Assembly: GCF_900090235.1 (NCBI RefSeq)
Contig: NZ_LT607750.1
Coordinates: forward strand, 5,199,001-5,263,000
Origin: Micromonospora echinaurantiaca
Lineage (GTDB): Bacteria; Actinomycetota; Actinomycetes; Mycobacteriales; Micromonosporaceae
Length of the DNA stretch: 64,000 bases
Direction of reading: 5' to 3'
Shown here: positions 34,801 to 44,700 of the stretch, piece after piece
How the letters are laid out: every line of letters starts with the position of its first letter
Numbering within the stretch: the stretch's first letter is position 1
Notes under the pieces: generated by a model
The model's database searches: none
The model's input: only the letters and a program-made list of their open reading frames with translations
Told to the model about the DNA's origin: nothing
Made by a program: the position numbers and the translations under genes

Positions 34801-36548
34801 ACCGTCAGCTCCAGGATCTCGGCCGCCGTCGTCGTCCTGCCATTTTGGTCGAGCAGCTCCTCCAGCGCTTGGCCGACCGTGAAGCGGGTGAGCACCTCGG
34901 GCGTGTAGTACGACGCTGACTGCTGCCGCTCCCGCCCCGCCAGACGGAACACGAAACTGCCCTTGTGGTGCACCACCGGCTGAAGCTCACCGGTCACCGG
35001 ATGCTGGGTCTTCACGAAGTCGGCCGCCGAGATCCCCTCCGCCCGCTCGACCGGCACCACCCATGAGCCCTTGGACGCCTCACCATTCTTGGCGACCTCG
35101 TAGAGGTCGGTCTCGGCGAAGAAGCCGGTGTACGACATCAGGCCCTCGTAGACCGCGCCGAGCTGGTTGATGCCCAGCTCTGCATACGAGATGAAACCCC
35201 GGTCCTTGCCCCGTGCCTCCTTGCTGAGCAGCAGGTGGGTGAGGACCTTCTGCATAGCCTGGTTGCCCAGCCCGACGGCGTCGATGTGTGCGGTCGCCTC
35301 CGGCCGGAACAGGTCGGCGCGCAGCGCGTTGAACGTCAAGCCCTGCGCGGTCGCGGGTCCCTCGCTGTCTTCGTCCTCTGCGACAGTCGTGGCCGGGGAA
35401 TGGCCGGCGTCGACCAACCGGAACAGCACGCCGAGCGAGTCGTAGAGGTGAATGCCGTTCTGGGCACGCGGCGTGGCCAGCTCCACCTGTACCAGTTCTC
35501 GCAGCCGGTCCAGGCTGTAGCCCTGGTCGTACTCCGGCGCGCCCACCGGCAGCACACCCAACTCGGGTGATGCCTCGGCGTACAGGAGGAACAGGATGCG
35601 GTAGAGGAACCGCAGTGACTGTTTCGCCAGCGGTTGGGCCTCACTCGCCGGCAGCGGATCGAGCCCTTGGTCGCGACGGCGGTTGACGACCTCGTTGGCG
35701 ATGATCTCGATGGAGAGGCGGACACCGTCGCGCAGGTCTTTGGAGACGCCGACGGTGTGCTTGACAGAGGCCTCGAGGATGCTGTGCCACCACAGCTTGC
35801 CGTCCGCGTCTGGCGCGATCGACTGGGCGCAGAGGCAGGTCAGGGCCCGGTCGATCTCACCGCCCTTCTTCGCGTCGTTGCGCTCGCAGACGAGCTGCAC
35901 GTCAACGGCGAGGTAGCGTCCCTCGGCCCAGCGTTCCCGTTCGGCGAGCAGCGCCCAGCGACCGGCCAGCACGAGGACCAGGTCCGGGGCGTCGTCGGCG
36001 ACGAAGAGCGCCGACACCAGCCGGGCGGCCGACTTCAGCTCGTCGCCGTCCTCGGTGAGCTGCACCGGTTCGCGCAGCGTCACCGCATCGCGGGCCATCA
36101 GCTCCTCGACGGTGGTCACCGGTCGTGCGGCGACGACGACCAGCGGCGCCCGATCGGTGATGCCGGGCGATGAGACCCTCCACAGCGGCCCCTGCTGGTC
36201 GAGGACGAGGCCGTGCCCACGCAGTTCCAGCACATCGAGCAGCTGGTCGTGCACCCCGACGGCAACGTCGTCAGGGTTGCGGCCGTCAACACTGCGCCCC
36301 TCGCGTACCTCCGTGCCCCCGGACGGGTCGAGCAGCTCGGCCAGGGTCGCCAGCTCGGCCTCGAGCTTCTGCCGGGCGTCGATGAACCGTGACCGCGGCG
36401 TCTCCCGGCCCGCCTTCGCCTCGGCATCCCACTCGTCCCGGCGCTTCTTGACCTCTGCGCCGAACGACTCGCCCTTCGCCTCTGTGGTGAAGTAGTGCTC
36501 CGAGATCCAACCCTCACCGACGATGATCGCGTCAGACACGCTCACCAC
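31812..36548 (-). CDS. drmMI: class I N6-adenine DNA methyltransferase (DrmMI-like)
   Basis: This 1578-residue protein starts at GTG 36548, chosen for GGAAGG 6 nt upstream; it overlaps the end of the SNF2 gene. SAM-binding motif I is VCEPALGSGAFAIEAV (about 585-598), and the catalytic motif IV is LQVGNPPWVRPDF (NPPW about 961-964), which marks an adenine methyltransferase of the Eco57I/PglX-like class. The N-terminal 500 residues are helical. The C-terminal third (TRD-like, ending in KSTISLATVERLPFVDGP) reads sequence specificity. No nuclease motif is visible. Bases 32230-33450, which encode the specificity region, are clearly poorer in G+C (about 55% in counted lines against about 68% nearby), pointing to exchange of the recognition domain. 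In DISARM this enzyme marks self DNA. Confidence 0.88.
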   Translation of the reverse strand: MVSVSDAIIVGEGWISEHYFTTEAKGESFGAEVKKRRDEWDAEAKAGRETPRSRFIDARQKLEAELATLAELLDPSGGTEVREGRSVDGRNPDDVAVGVHDQLLDVLELRGHGLVLDQQGPLWRVSSPGITDRAPLVVVAARPVTTVEELMARDAVTLREPVQLTEDGDELKSAARLVSALFVADDAPDLVLVLAGRWALLAERERWAEGRYLAVDVQLVCERNDAKKGGEIDRALTCLCAQSIAPDADGKLWWHSILEASVKHTVGVSKDLRDGVRLSIEIIANEVVNRRRDQGLDPLPASEAQPLAKQSLRFLYRILFLLYAEASPELGVLPVGAPEYDQGYSLDRLRELVQVELATPRAQNGIHLYDSLGVLFRLVDAGHSPATTVAEDEDSEGPATAQGLTFNALRADLFRPEATAHIDAVGLGNQAMQKVLTHLLLSKEARGKDRGFISYAELGINQLGAVYEGLMSYTGFFAETDLYEVAKNGEASKGSWVVPVERAEGISAADFVKTQHPVTGELQPVVHHKGSFVFRLAGRERQQSASYYTPEVLTRFTVGQALEELLDQNGRTTTAAEILELTVCEPALGSGAFAIEAVRQLAEQYLKRRQDELGERIDPDEYQRRLQEVKAYLALHNVYGVDLNATAVELAEISLWLDTMVENLSAPWFGLHLRRGNSLVGARRAVYRRSQISDKSWLSAVPQDVPLTLLIEDIAAGRVASDGVHHFLLPADGWGAAADATEAIALAPDTAKRLKTWRSSVKSKPTQQQVNALVELAHRVEVLWQIAHRRLQIAEHEVRRQIPVWGADELPSGGAVQREHIEAALADPNGAYRRLRRVMDAWTALWFWPLTAETTTVDGVRVEPPTMAQWIAGLQALLGRSPELRKPSLPRETLTGGAAWDELNTAEQLELGFANARPVADLLQEHPWLVVCERVAEQQGFFHWNLDFATVFVRGGFDLQVGNPPWVRPDFDENAALAEFDPRWALSGKIPQAAAVKMRAETLADEDAKAFFIDTAASLVATRDFVSSMAQFPHLQGLRPDLYRCFMEQTWRNASALGVVGLIHPETHFTDEKAGLLRKATYGRLRRHWQFTNELRLFEIGNLVTYGVHVYGQRQEEPIFLMATSLYHPDTVVRSLEHDGSGPEPGLKNLDGNWDLRPHRNRITLVNSKTLASWRALLESARTSAFETRMVYVVNSSTASALDKLSAANRIADVGLYVSSGWNETNDRKKGYFRLEWGAPKSWREVILQGPNIFVATPFYKSPNKTMLNHRDWFPTDIEALPSDAVPITAYKPEGESSLYARDYTHWGSDNRRSARDFYRIAWRNMANNTGERTLIPAIIPPGTTHIHGVSAAGSPTITLTALVGVAGFISSLLSDFFVRAAPKSTISLATVERLPFVDGPLMPELTLRTLRLNCITNEYAELWQECYVSSFQNDSWRSGSARPGRVALGEVGLEWNPDIPLRIAADRRQALVEIDAVVAVMLGVTADELCTIYRTQFAVLYGYDRNVYRYDANGRLVPNSVLTVWRKKGDRITEDERTATNQAGNTYTYELPFMTLDREADMRQAYAHFERLLKERS

Positions 36549-39439
36549 TTGCCACCTTCCGTGTCTGGCACGACCATCAGCAGCGGCCGTACGAGCTGCC
36601 GGTCGGGTGCCATCGCCTGCACCAGCGCCTTCTCCTGTTCCACACTCGTCCTGCGCTGCTTGAGGTCGCTGCGCTGGATGAGCACATCGGCGTCGGCGTC
36701 CCAGAGGTCCAGCCGCCGCGTCCAATCCTCGACCCGCTGCGCCGCGTCTCGCTCCGCCGCCTTGAAGATATTGAGCAGGTGGCTCTCCGCCTCGTGCACG
36801 GCAGGAGCCACCAGCTGGCTCAGGGCCTCCAGGTCGGCGACCGGCGTCGGGTTGTTTCGTGCGGCGTCCCAGCCGAGCGCGCGTAGCGCCGCCCGAGCCG
36901 ACTCGTGTGGGGAGATCAGCCTGAAGGACGGATTCTCGGGTGTCGGAAACTCCGCCGTCAGCCAGGCGGTGGAGACGACCTGGCCGCGCCGGTTGGTCAG
37001 CGTCCCCAGCAGCAGCACCGTCGGAGCGTCGACGGTGCCGCGTACGGCGAAGACCTCGTTGCGGCCCAGCGCCGCCAGTGCCCGGTCTGCCGCCCAATCC
37101 AGCACTGGGTGCAGCGGGCTGAGGTAGTGGGCGTCGGGCCAGGAGATCTTGTCTTCGCGCCGTGCGGCGGCCAGCCGTTCCTTGCCGCGTGCCTGGGTCG
37201 TGGCGAGCACCAGCCGCTCGGTGACCTTGCGCTCGGCGAGGTAGGTCTGCGGCAGCACCTCCAGCCGCTGCACCAGGTCCGGGGGCGGACTCAGCTCGAC
37301 CGTGCCGAATGCTTTATCTCGACGCCAGCCCACACCACCACGGCTCGGCGGCGCCGTTGGGTCGATGAACGCCTCCTGCAACGCGTCCTCGAGGTACGAG
37401 ACGTCGTCGTCGTAGAGGCCCGAGTCGAGGTCGAGCCCACCTTCCGGCTGATCGTCGGCCGGCTCGGCGGCGGGCTGCTCGCTCGGCGCGTCGAAGAGCT
37501 GGGCAAACATCGCCGCCACGTCGTTGCCTGCCGCTACCGCCGCGACTGGGCGTACCACGTCATCGAGTTGCTTCTTGCCGGCGAGGACGTCGCGGATCTC
37601 GTCCTCTTCGCCCTTGACGTCGTAGCGACCCATAAGCGAGGCGACGTCGCCGAGCGCGCTGTGCGCCTCGTCCTCCTTCTCCACCAGCTTCGCCAGGATC
37701 CGGACGTCCCCGGCGAAGCGCTGGCTCGTCGGGTCCAGCAGCAGCGCCGTCACCCGAGGCGGATGCTTCTGCCCGTACCGGTCGATGCGGCCGTTGCGTT
37801 GCTCGATGCGGATGAGGCTCCACGGGATGTCGTAATGGACCAGCTCGTGGCACTGCACGTGCAGGTTGACGCCCTCGGACGCCACGTCACCGGTGACGAG
37901 GACGCGTACGGTTGCCTGTTCCTGCTTGAAGGCCTCCACGATGCGCTGCTGCTCGTCGTCGGCCAGCCCGCCGTGCATGATCTGCACTGCCTCGGCGGGC
38001 AAGCCGAGGTCGTTCGGCAGGTTGCGGTGCAGCCAGCGCAGGGTCTCCAGGCGCTCGGCGAACACGACCACGCGGGCGGGAGAGCCGCGGCCGACGCCGC
38101 ACTGCTTCAGGTGCGCCACGAGCCGGGTGTACTTCGCCGAGGGCTGCTGCAGCGTCCTCTTGTTCAGCGCGGCGAGTCGTTCCAGCGCCTGGCGCTCGCG
38201 CGCCTGCCGCCCCGGATCTCCCTTTTCATCCTTGCCGAGCCGGCTCAGCCGTCCCTCGATCGTCTCCTTCAGCGCGGCGGGGGAGGAGAGGAACGCCTTC
38301 GCGAGGGTCCACGGGAAGAGGGAGGCGTTCTGGCCCGAGTAAGGGCTGCCGCCCTTGCCGGGCCAGAGCCACGTCTGCTCCAACTCCTGCGCGACGGCGT
38401 TCTCCGCCGCCGTCGCCGGCACGAGTACGTTGTGCGGCTCCTGCCGCTCCGCCCAGTCGGCGCCGACGACCTGCGCGACCTCCGGGCTGTGTCGATGCCG
38501 CCGCACCACGAGTCGCCGTACCTCGTCTGGGACGAGTTCGCCGTCCGGTTTGACGGCGGACGGGTCTAGCAGCCGGATCAACTCGGCGAAGGATTCCGCC
38601 CGGCCGTTGTGCGGGGTGGCCGAGGCAAGGATCAGCGCCTCGGTGTTGCGCGCCAGCAGCCGCGCGAGCCGGTTGTTCAGCGTCGTGGCGTTCGCCAGGT
38701 TGTGCGACTCGTCGATGACGACGGCGTCCCAGCGCTGCTTGCGAAGGCTCGCGACGTACCGGTCGGACTTGAGCGTGTCGATCGAGATGATCGCGCGCTT
38801 GTAGTAGGTGAACGGGTTGCGGGTGGCCGGCAGCTTCTGCCGCACCCGCTGGATGCCGGCCGAGTCGAGCCGAACGAACGGCAGCGCGAACCGCGTCCAG
38901 AGCTCGTGCTGCATCTGCTCCAGCACGTGCCGCGGCGTCACGATCAGGATCCGGTCGCCGCGGCCACGGCGGACCAGCTCCGCGAGGATCATGCCGATCT
39001 CGAGCGTCTTGCCGAGACCGACGGCGTCGGCGAGCAGGATCCGCGGCCGCAGGTTCTCGGGGTCGAGCGCCTTGCGTACCGCCGACTGCTGGTAGCTGAG
39101 GGCGTCAGCCAGGCCGCGGGCAGCAACGGAGAGTGAGCGTTCGCCAACGGGAACAGCGGTCTTGCGGATCGTCGATTCCAGCCACAGCCGTGCCGTGCGG
39201 TATCGCGGGCTGCTGTCGGCCACGACCTTGGCCTGCGCCGGGTCCAGCGGCTTCACCTCGTCGAGACGGGTGTAGAACGACGCGCTCGTGTCCCGGACCA
39301 GTTCGCCGAGGCCCTGGACGTGCACCACGGTGCCGTCGGCGGTCTCCTCGGTCGAAAGGACGAGCCACTCCTCGTCGCGGACCACGACGACCGACCCTGG
39401 CGCGAGCGCTTCACGGACGTCAGGCATGGTTGCCGTCAC
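36542..39439 (-). CDS. drmD: SNF2-family helicase of the DISARM type (DrmD-like)
   Basis: This 965-residue protein starts at GTG 39439 with GGAG 9 nt upstream; ATG 39427 is the alternative. Motifs are ILLADAVGLGKTLEIGMI (138-151), VVIDESHNL (241-249), LASATPHNGR (271-280), VLVTGDVASEGVNLHVQCHE and IEQRNGRIDRYGQ. An N-terminal small domain (SVVVVRDEEWLVLSTEE) and a long acidic insert (EQPAAEPADDQPEGGLDLD) flank the motor. DrmD is the class 1 DISARM translocase, and here it precedes the methyltransferase with overlap, the expected class 1 order. It is divergent from vsr. I separate it from the second SNF2 gene at 10133-13198 because only this one is beside drmMI/drmA/drmB. Confidence 0.9.
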   Translation of the reverse strand: MTATMPDVREALAPGSVVVVRDEEWLVLSTEETADGTVVHVQGLGELVRDTSASFYTRLDEVKPLDPAQAKVVADSSPRYRTARLWLESTIRKTAVPVGERSLSVAARGLADALSYQQSAVRKALDPENLRPRILLADAVGLGKTLEIGMILAELVRRGRGDRILIVTPRHVLEQMQHELWTRFALPFVRLDSAGIQRVRQKLPATRNPFTYYKRAIISIDTLKSDRYVASLRKQRWDAVVIDESHNLANATTLNNRLARLLARNTEALILASATPHNGRAESFAELIRLLDPSAVKPDGELVPDEVRRLVVRRHRHSPEVAQVVGADWAERQEPHNVLVPATAAENAVAQELEQTWLWPGKGGSPYSGQNASLFPWTLAKAFLSSPAALKETIEGRLSRLGKDEKGDPGRQARERQALERLAALNKRTLQQPSAKYTRLVAHLKQCGVGRGSPARVVVFAERLETLRWLHRNLPNDLGLPAEAVQIMHGGLADDEQQRIVEAFKQEQATVRVLVTGDVASEGVNLHVQCHELVHYDIPWSLIRIEQRNGRIDRYGQKHPPRVTALLLDPTSQRFAGDVRILAKLVEKEDEAHSALGDVASLMGRYDVKGEEDEIRDVLAGKKQLDDVVRPVAAVAAGNDVAAMFAQLFDAPSEQPAAEPADDQPEGGLDLDSGLYDDDVSYLEDALQEAFIDPTAPPSRGGVGWRRDKAFGTVELSPPPDLVQRLEVLPQTYLAERKVTERLVLATTQARGKERLAAARREDKISWPDAHYLSPLHPVLDWAADRALAALGRNEVFAVRGTVDAPTVLLLGTLTNRRGQVVSTAWLTAEFPTPENPSFRLISPHESARAALRALGWDAARNNPTPVADLEALSQLVAPAVHEAESHLLNIFKAAERDAAQRVEDWTRRLDLWDADADVLIQRSDLKQRRTSVEQEKALVQAMAPDRQLVRPLLMVVPDTEGGKW

Positions 39440-39543
39440 AGGTGCGTTCTCCGTCTTCGAGATGTCACTGCAAGTTAGTTGCGGCCGGGAAGATAGCCTA
39501 GCTGCGCGTATTCGCTCATACCGTCCCCGGATAGGTCGCAGAC
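39440..39543. promoter_or_regulatory. divergent promoter gap drmD / vsr
   Basis: This 104-bp non-coding gap separates the starts of drmD (minus) and vsr (plus). It is richer in A+T (for example agttagttgc, aagatagcctagc) than its surroundings. It is the only internal promoter position obvious in the minus-strand array, so drmD, drmMI and the genes after them may be transcribed separately from the sigma-fusion/drmA/drmB unit. Confidence 0.4.
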
Positions 39544-39978
39544 ATGGACCGAAAGTCCACCCCGCCACCGCCACTCGATGCTGCTACGTCGGCCCGGTTC
39601 CAGCGGATGCCACGATCCTCTACCAAGCCTGAGTTGGCACTGCGGCGTGAGCTGCACGGTCGAGGCCTACGGTTTCGGGTCAACCATCCAGGGCTGCCCG
39701 GTCGCCCTGACCTCGCGTTCACTCGGGCGAAACTCGCGATCTTCGTTGACGGCTGCTTCTGGCACCGCTGCCCCGAACACGGCACCCTGCCTCGCAACAA
39801 TCGGGACTGGTGGCAGCAGAAGCTCGACCGCAACGTGGCCCGCGACCGCGCCAAGGACACTGCCCTAACCGAGTTGGGCTGGATGGTGCTGCACGTCTGG
39901 GAGCACGAGGCCACCAACGCCGCCGCCGACCGAGTGGAGGCCGAATGGCGGCGCCGGGTGTCTCCTGCTACGCCCTGA
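39544..39978 (+). CDS. vsr: very short patch repair (Vsr) endonuclease
   Basis: This 144-residue protein has the Vsr core: FQRMPRSSTKPELALRREL, the catalytic Asp in GLPGRPDLAFTRAK, and FVDGCFWHRCPEH, which carries the zinc- and DNA-binding His/Cys set. NRDWWQQKLDRNVARD follows, as is usual. The length is normal. Vsr nicks 5' of T in T:G mismatches that arise from deaminated 5-methylcytosine, so it normally accompanies an m5C methyltransferase; one is present in this island at 20978-22072, though 17 kb away. The gene is reversed relative to all its neighbours. Its last 11 bases overlap the last bases of drmB tail-to-tail, and it starts divergently from drmD. Confidence 0.93.
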   Translation: MDRKSTPPPPLDAATSARFQRMPRSSTKPELALRRELHGRGLRFRVNHPGLPGRPDLAFTRAKLAIFVDGCFWHRCPEHGTLPRNNRDWWQQKLDRNVARDRAKDTALTELGWMVLHVWEHEATNAAADRVEAEWRRRVSPATP

Positions 39979-41710
39979 CCGACGTACGCAGGTATCCGTT
40001 GGTACCGAAGAGCACCTTCCGATCCAGGAAACGGTTGAAGAACCGGCACGACGGCTCCCCCAGATGGACGCAAGCGCTGCACGCGCCACTGCCGCGGTCA
40101 CATCCGGGATCTAGCGGGCAGCGGTGCTCTGCATCGACGAACGCGTCGAGCAACTCGTCGAGGTTCGACTCGAACACCGCCTGCATGCCGCCGAGGACGA
40201 AGTCACCGCGGGCGGCGGCGTAGACGAAGAAGCCGAGGTGACCGGGTACCAGGTACTCACTCAACGCGTCCCGCTCGATCCCCGAGAAGACGGCGGCCTG
40301 CCGAATGAACCTGTGGGCGTAGGTGTGCACCAGCTTGAGCAGGTCGGTGCCGGCGGACTCGACCGACGGATCGTCACGCTTGGACGGCACTTGCACCTCC
40401 TGCAGGATCACGACTCGCGCCGCGACCGCCCCGTCTCCGGAGGTCCATCCCTGCAGCCGGTGCCCTCTCCCGACCAGCCAGGTGGCGACCCGTACCGGGT
40501 CCAGGCGGACCAGGAAGGCCTCCGTCTCGGCGAGGTTGCCGTAGAGCCGATAGCCGCCCTTCTTCCGGCGGAAGGGCACCAGCCGACACTTCGACGGGTC
40601 GTCCTCGCCCCGCGTGTAGCCGTACATCGCGTTCAGCACCGGGAACCGGTCGACGAGGTCCAGGCCGTCGATCCCGGCCCGCTCGAGCGCCACCGGATAG
40701 CGGTTTTCGTAGCGCACGTCGAGGGCATCGCCCCGCGTGGCGCTGCGCAGTGCCGTCGTCGGCGTGCGGCTCTCCGCGAGCGCCATTGCGATGTCGACCG
40801 CTTCCCGCTCTGCTTCGTCGCGCCGTTCGCCCGACAGCCCGTCGATCGGGTGGTCACCGGCCTTCGCCAGTCCCCCCTGATCGGCGGCGCTCTTTGCGGC
40901 AACCTCAGCGATCTCCCGAGGAAGACCGGTGCGCATGAGCTGCTCGATCAGTTCTTCGAGGGTCGGCGGGGAGACCACGTCAGCGGGCCGCGGCACGGTC
41001 AGCCCATCGACCACCCAGACCAACGCCTTACGAGCACCACCGGCTAGCTTGAGCCCCTCCCTGTGCTCGGGCCGTGGCGGGTTGATCAGCACCATGCCGC
41101 GCGGGGTGTAGACCATGCGGGCCTTGTGCACGTTCCAACGGAAGGACCCCTGACCGCATGCGCAGGGCTTGTTGAAGCCAAGCCCCTGCATCAGTCGTGT
41201 GTCGCAGACGGGACAGACGAAGGAGATGTCCGCGGCCTTGGCGCTCTTGGGAATCACGACCTTGACGTCGTCGTGCGTCGGGCACCGCTTGATGTATGGC
41301 TCAGCGATGGCGCCGCATTCGTGGATGCCAACGAAGTGCAATTGGCCCCATTTGTTGCGCTGACCGCACTTGCACGGCCGATCCATCGACCTCCCAATAC
41401 GCTTGCACTTCGGGCAGAGCCATACCTGCGGATACCGTTCGACGGTCACGCCGCGCCGCTCGTCGAGCTCGACCACTTCCACAGGAGCCCTACGCATCAG
41501 GTCGTCGCCGACTCCACCGTCCTTACCGTGGAAGGCCCAGGCGCCCACCTCGCGAAGCAGGTGGCGTCGTACGAGGTCGGTGTCGACCTGGATGGGACTA
41601 GGCGCGGACCACTCTGCGACCCGGTAGATGTCGCCGCGGAGGTCGACCGTCTGATCGGGGAGGAAGGTACGAAGGATCTGGCTGCCGCTGCGGGATCCGA
41701 GGACTGTCAT
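39968..41710 (-). CDS. drmB: DrmB, DUF1998 protein of DISARM
   Basis: This 580-residue protein has zinc-site motifs in the N-terminal half (WLCPKCKRIG, CKCGQRNKWG, FVCPVCDTRL, CACGQGSF). The C-terminal DUF1998 region has LKLVHTYAHRFIRQAA, GHLGFFVYAAARGDFVLGGM and the Cys set HRCPLDPGC...CSACVHLGEPSCRFFN. It has no motor motifs; DrmB works as the partner of the helicase DrmA. The gap to drmA is 12 bp on the same strand, the conserved DISARM core pair. The 3' end overlaps vsr on the other strand by 11 bp. Confidence 0.87.
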   Translation of the reverse strand: MTVLGSRSGSQILRTFLPDQTVDLRGDIYRVAEWSAPSPIQVDTDLVRRHLLREVGAWAFHGKDGGVGDDLMRRAPVEVVELDERRGVTVERYPQVWLCPKCKRIGRSMDRPCKCGQRNKWGQLHFVGIHECGAIAEPYIKRCPTHDDVKVVIPKSAKAADISFVCPVCDTRLMQGLGFNKPCACGQGSFRWNVHKARMVYTPRGMVLINPPRPEHREGLKLAGGARKALVWVVDGLTVPRPADVVSPPTLEELIEQLMRTGLPREIAEVAAKSAADQGGLAKAGDHPIDGLSGERRDEAEREAVDIAMALAESRTPTTALRSATRGDALDVRYENRYPVALERAGIDGLDLVDRFPVLNAMYGYTRGEDDPSKCRLVPFRRKKGGYRLYGNLAETEAFLVRLDPVRVATWLVGRGHRLQGWTSGDGAVAARVVILQEVQVPSKRDDPSVESAGTDLLKLVHTYAHRFIRQAAVFSGIERDALSEYLVPGHLGFFVYAAARGDFVLGGMQAVFESNLDELLDAFVDAEHRCPLDPGCDRGSGACSACVHLGEPSCRFFNRFLDRKVLFGTNGYLRTSVRA

Positions 41711-41722
41711 GTCGTCCGCCTG

Positions 41723-44700
41723 TCAGTCGTGGATGGGAGCGCTGGCCTCGACGTCGCGGAGGCTCGTCATCGGTGATCGGGGGCCCAGTTCGCTGACGAA
41801 GGTGGCCTTGGTGGCAGGGTCTTCGAGATCGGCGAACCAAGCCTGCAGCCAATCGGCGATCTGTTCGCGATGCAGGGAGTCCTCCGTCCCGTCGAGGCCC
41901 AGGACCTTGGCCACTGCGGCTGCCTCGGCCGCGGGCGTCATCCCGGAGTCGCGCGCGTACTGACGCAGCTTCGCTGGCGTGCTGAGCCGCTGCTTGCTGG
42001 CCGGCTCACGGATCATCAACGTCCGCGCGCCCACGACGCCGGCCACGGTGAGGTCCAGGACCCGGCGACTGCGGCGTGTGATCGGGATGGCGTCGACGAA
42101 GCGGTCGCCCTGCCGCACGTACTGCGTGAACTGCCGGAACGTCTGCGCATCGCGTTCCCGGCCGATCTTGTGCAGAACGTAGACCAGGCCAGGGTGCCTA
42201 CGACCGACCCGCGCCGTGGTCTGGATGAACTCGGCAGTCGTCAGCGGCAGGCCCAGCATCACCATGGTGTTCAGCCGGTCTACGTCGACCCCGTGCGAGA
42301 GCATCGAACTGGCGGCCACGACGTGGATCCGCTCGGCGAAGTCCTCCTCCGGCTTCTCCAACCGGTCCAGGATGGCCCGGACGTCGTCGAACTCGGTCTG
42401 CCCGGTGAGCTGCTCGACGTTGATGCCCTCGACCGTGTTGTTGCTGCCAAGACTTCGCCCGGCGGCTTCCACGTCGTAGAGCGTCGACCCGTAGACGACG
42501 TCGGTGCCGTACAAGCTGACCAGCATGTCCACGTGCTTCCGGTCGATGCCGGCTTCGGCGCACACGGTCGCGGGGTCGTCCTTGAGCTGGCGGACGCAGC
42601 GCTGCAAGGCGTCTAGCGTCCGGTCACTGACGTGCTCCAGCGTGACGCCACGGGGCGCGACGGCCACGAACCGCCGCAACGGCTTCTCCGTCGGGCTCGT
42701 CCAGAACGATTCACCCGCTCGCGGGCCCGGCTGCGGAAAGACCCGTCCCTCCCGCTGGTAGAGGACCCTGGTCTGGTGTTCGTATCCGGTCAGCGTCGCG
42801 CTGCTCGCCACGATCTTCGCCCGAGTGCCACACAGCTCGATCTGGAGATGATCGAGCAGGCTCTCGTAGTGGGAGTCGACGGCGCCGAGGCTGTCCCGTA
42901 GGAGGTGCAGCTCGTCCTGCAGCCGCAGTGATGGGCCGAACCGCTTGGCGTCCATGGGCAGCGGCCTGAGGGCCTTGCCGCCCTGGCAGTCCGGCACCAG
43001 ACAGCCGTTGGGGTTCTTGGACCGCTCCGCGTACGTGAAGCCGTGCCATTCCACCGGGCATAGCTTCTGTGGCGGCCCTACCAGGCCGCGCATCGCCTGC
43101 TGCAGACCGATCGATGCGGCCTTGTCGAGGGTGCCGACCACCACCGTCGGTAGGAACCTGAACACTTCCTGGTCGACGACGTACATCGGCAGGGCCTGCC
43201 CCTTCCAGGGGCATGCCCGGTTCGTGCAGCGATGGTCGAGCTTCCACCGCTGGCGGTCGAAGCGCATCTGGAGGTTCTCGTCCCGACAGAAGGGGCAGTG
43301 CAATAGGACTCGGTACTTGTCCGGCATGCCCGGGCTGTCCGGGGTGATCTCGTCGGTCTCGGTCTTCGGCACGATCTTGTTGGGTGTGCCTGCCCGCCCG
43401 ACGAGGAAGCCGAGACTGAATGGTGCACCCTTGACGCCCTCTTCCTGGCGCACCATCTCCGCGCCGGCGAGAGCATCGGCGAATCGCTGGGTCTGCTGGA
43501 GGCTCAGTAGCCGCAGCGGGAAACGCGACCAGGCCGTCACTCCCAGGGCTTTGCCGGTGAGGCGGTCGAAGAACGCCGCCGTCAGGAGCAGCCCCAAATA
43601 GGTCTCCGTCTTGCCGCCACCGGTCGCGAACCAGACCGTGTCGACGTACCTAGCCTCGTCCTCCGGCTCGGCGAGGAAGCGAATGGTTGAGAGCAGGAAG
43701 CCGACCTGGAAGGGCCGCCAGGAGGCGTACCCGCGCCCCTTGGCGCTACGGGCGATGGCCTTGTTCATGAGTTGGAAGGCACGGAGGATCTCGGGACGGT
43801 CCTGTAGCAGCGCCAGACCGGACCGGAGCCTCCTCAGTTCCTCGAACACCTGCTCGGCAGACCCGTCGGCCTTGGCTCGCATGGTCGGCGTCCAACCTTC
43901 GGCGGCCTGCCGAGCGTCGAGAGCTGTCGAAGACCAGTGGGCGTGGTCGTACGCGTCGAGCGCATCGACCAGGACTTGGAGCTGAGGGAGCGGGTCGGAT
44001 GCGAGCCTCATGAACGACAGGTCCGGCTGCGGAGCTGCGCCACTCCAGTAGTCGGGACGGTAGGTCTGCACGCTCACGGTGTCCGACGTGCGGAACACGC
44101 CCGGCGCCAGGACCTCGACGCCGACGTTCACACCGTAGGCCGGCACCTTCCGGTCGTACCGGAAGCTGTCCGGTAGCGCCTCCAACTCGAACGGCACGGT
44201 CGGAAGGCCAGAGACTTCGAGCTGCGTCTCGTACAGGTGGGAGTCGGTCAGGCCGGGTGCCTTCTCCGGGCTCGTGTTGACCAGCTGCACCACGACTTCG
44301 GTCTGCCGATGCCAGTCCTCCACGTCCACCCGCACCTCGGCGGAGAGACCTGGGGCACCCACCGCGGCGAATGCATCCCGGAGCTGCTTGCCACCGAACG
44401 TTCCGCCCTCGCCGTAGGCGAGGACCGACACGACCTCCTCGACGAGGTCCGTCCGCCACCAGCGCCGGTCCGGGTCCGGCCCGTCCTTCGGGTCCTTCAC
44501 CCACGCCCGTGCCCGGACGGTCACCGTCATCGACCACGGTGGCGCCGTCGCGGGACGGAGCCGGATGGCGATCGCACAGGGGTCCAGACGTTCCGACCGA
44601 TCGTCGGAGGCATCTTTGCGCACCTCGTCCTCGCAGGCGAGACGGCCCAACCAGAACGTGCCGGAGGGTGCCACCTCGAGACGGCTCAAGCCGTCGCCGC

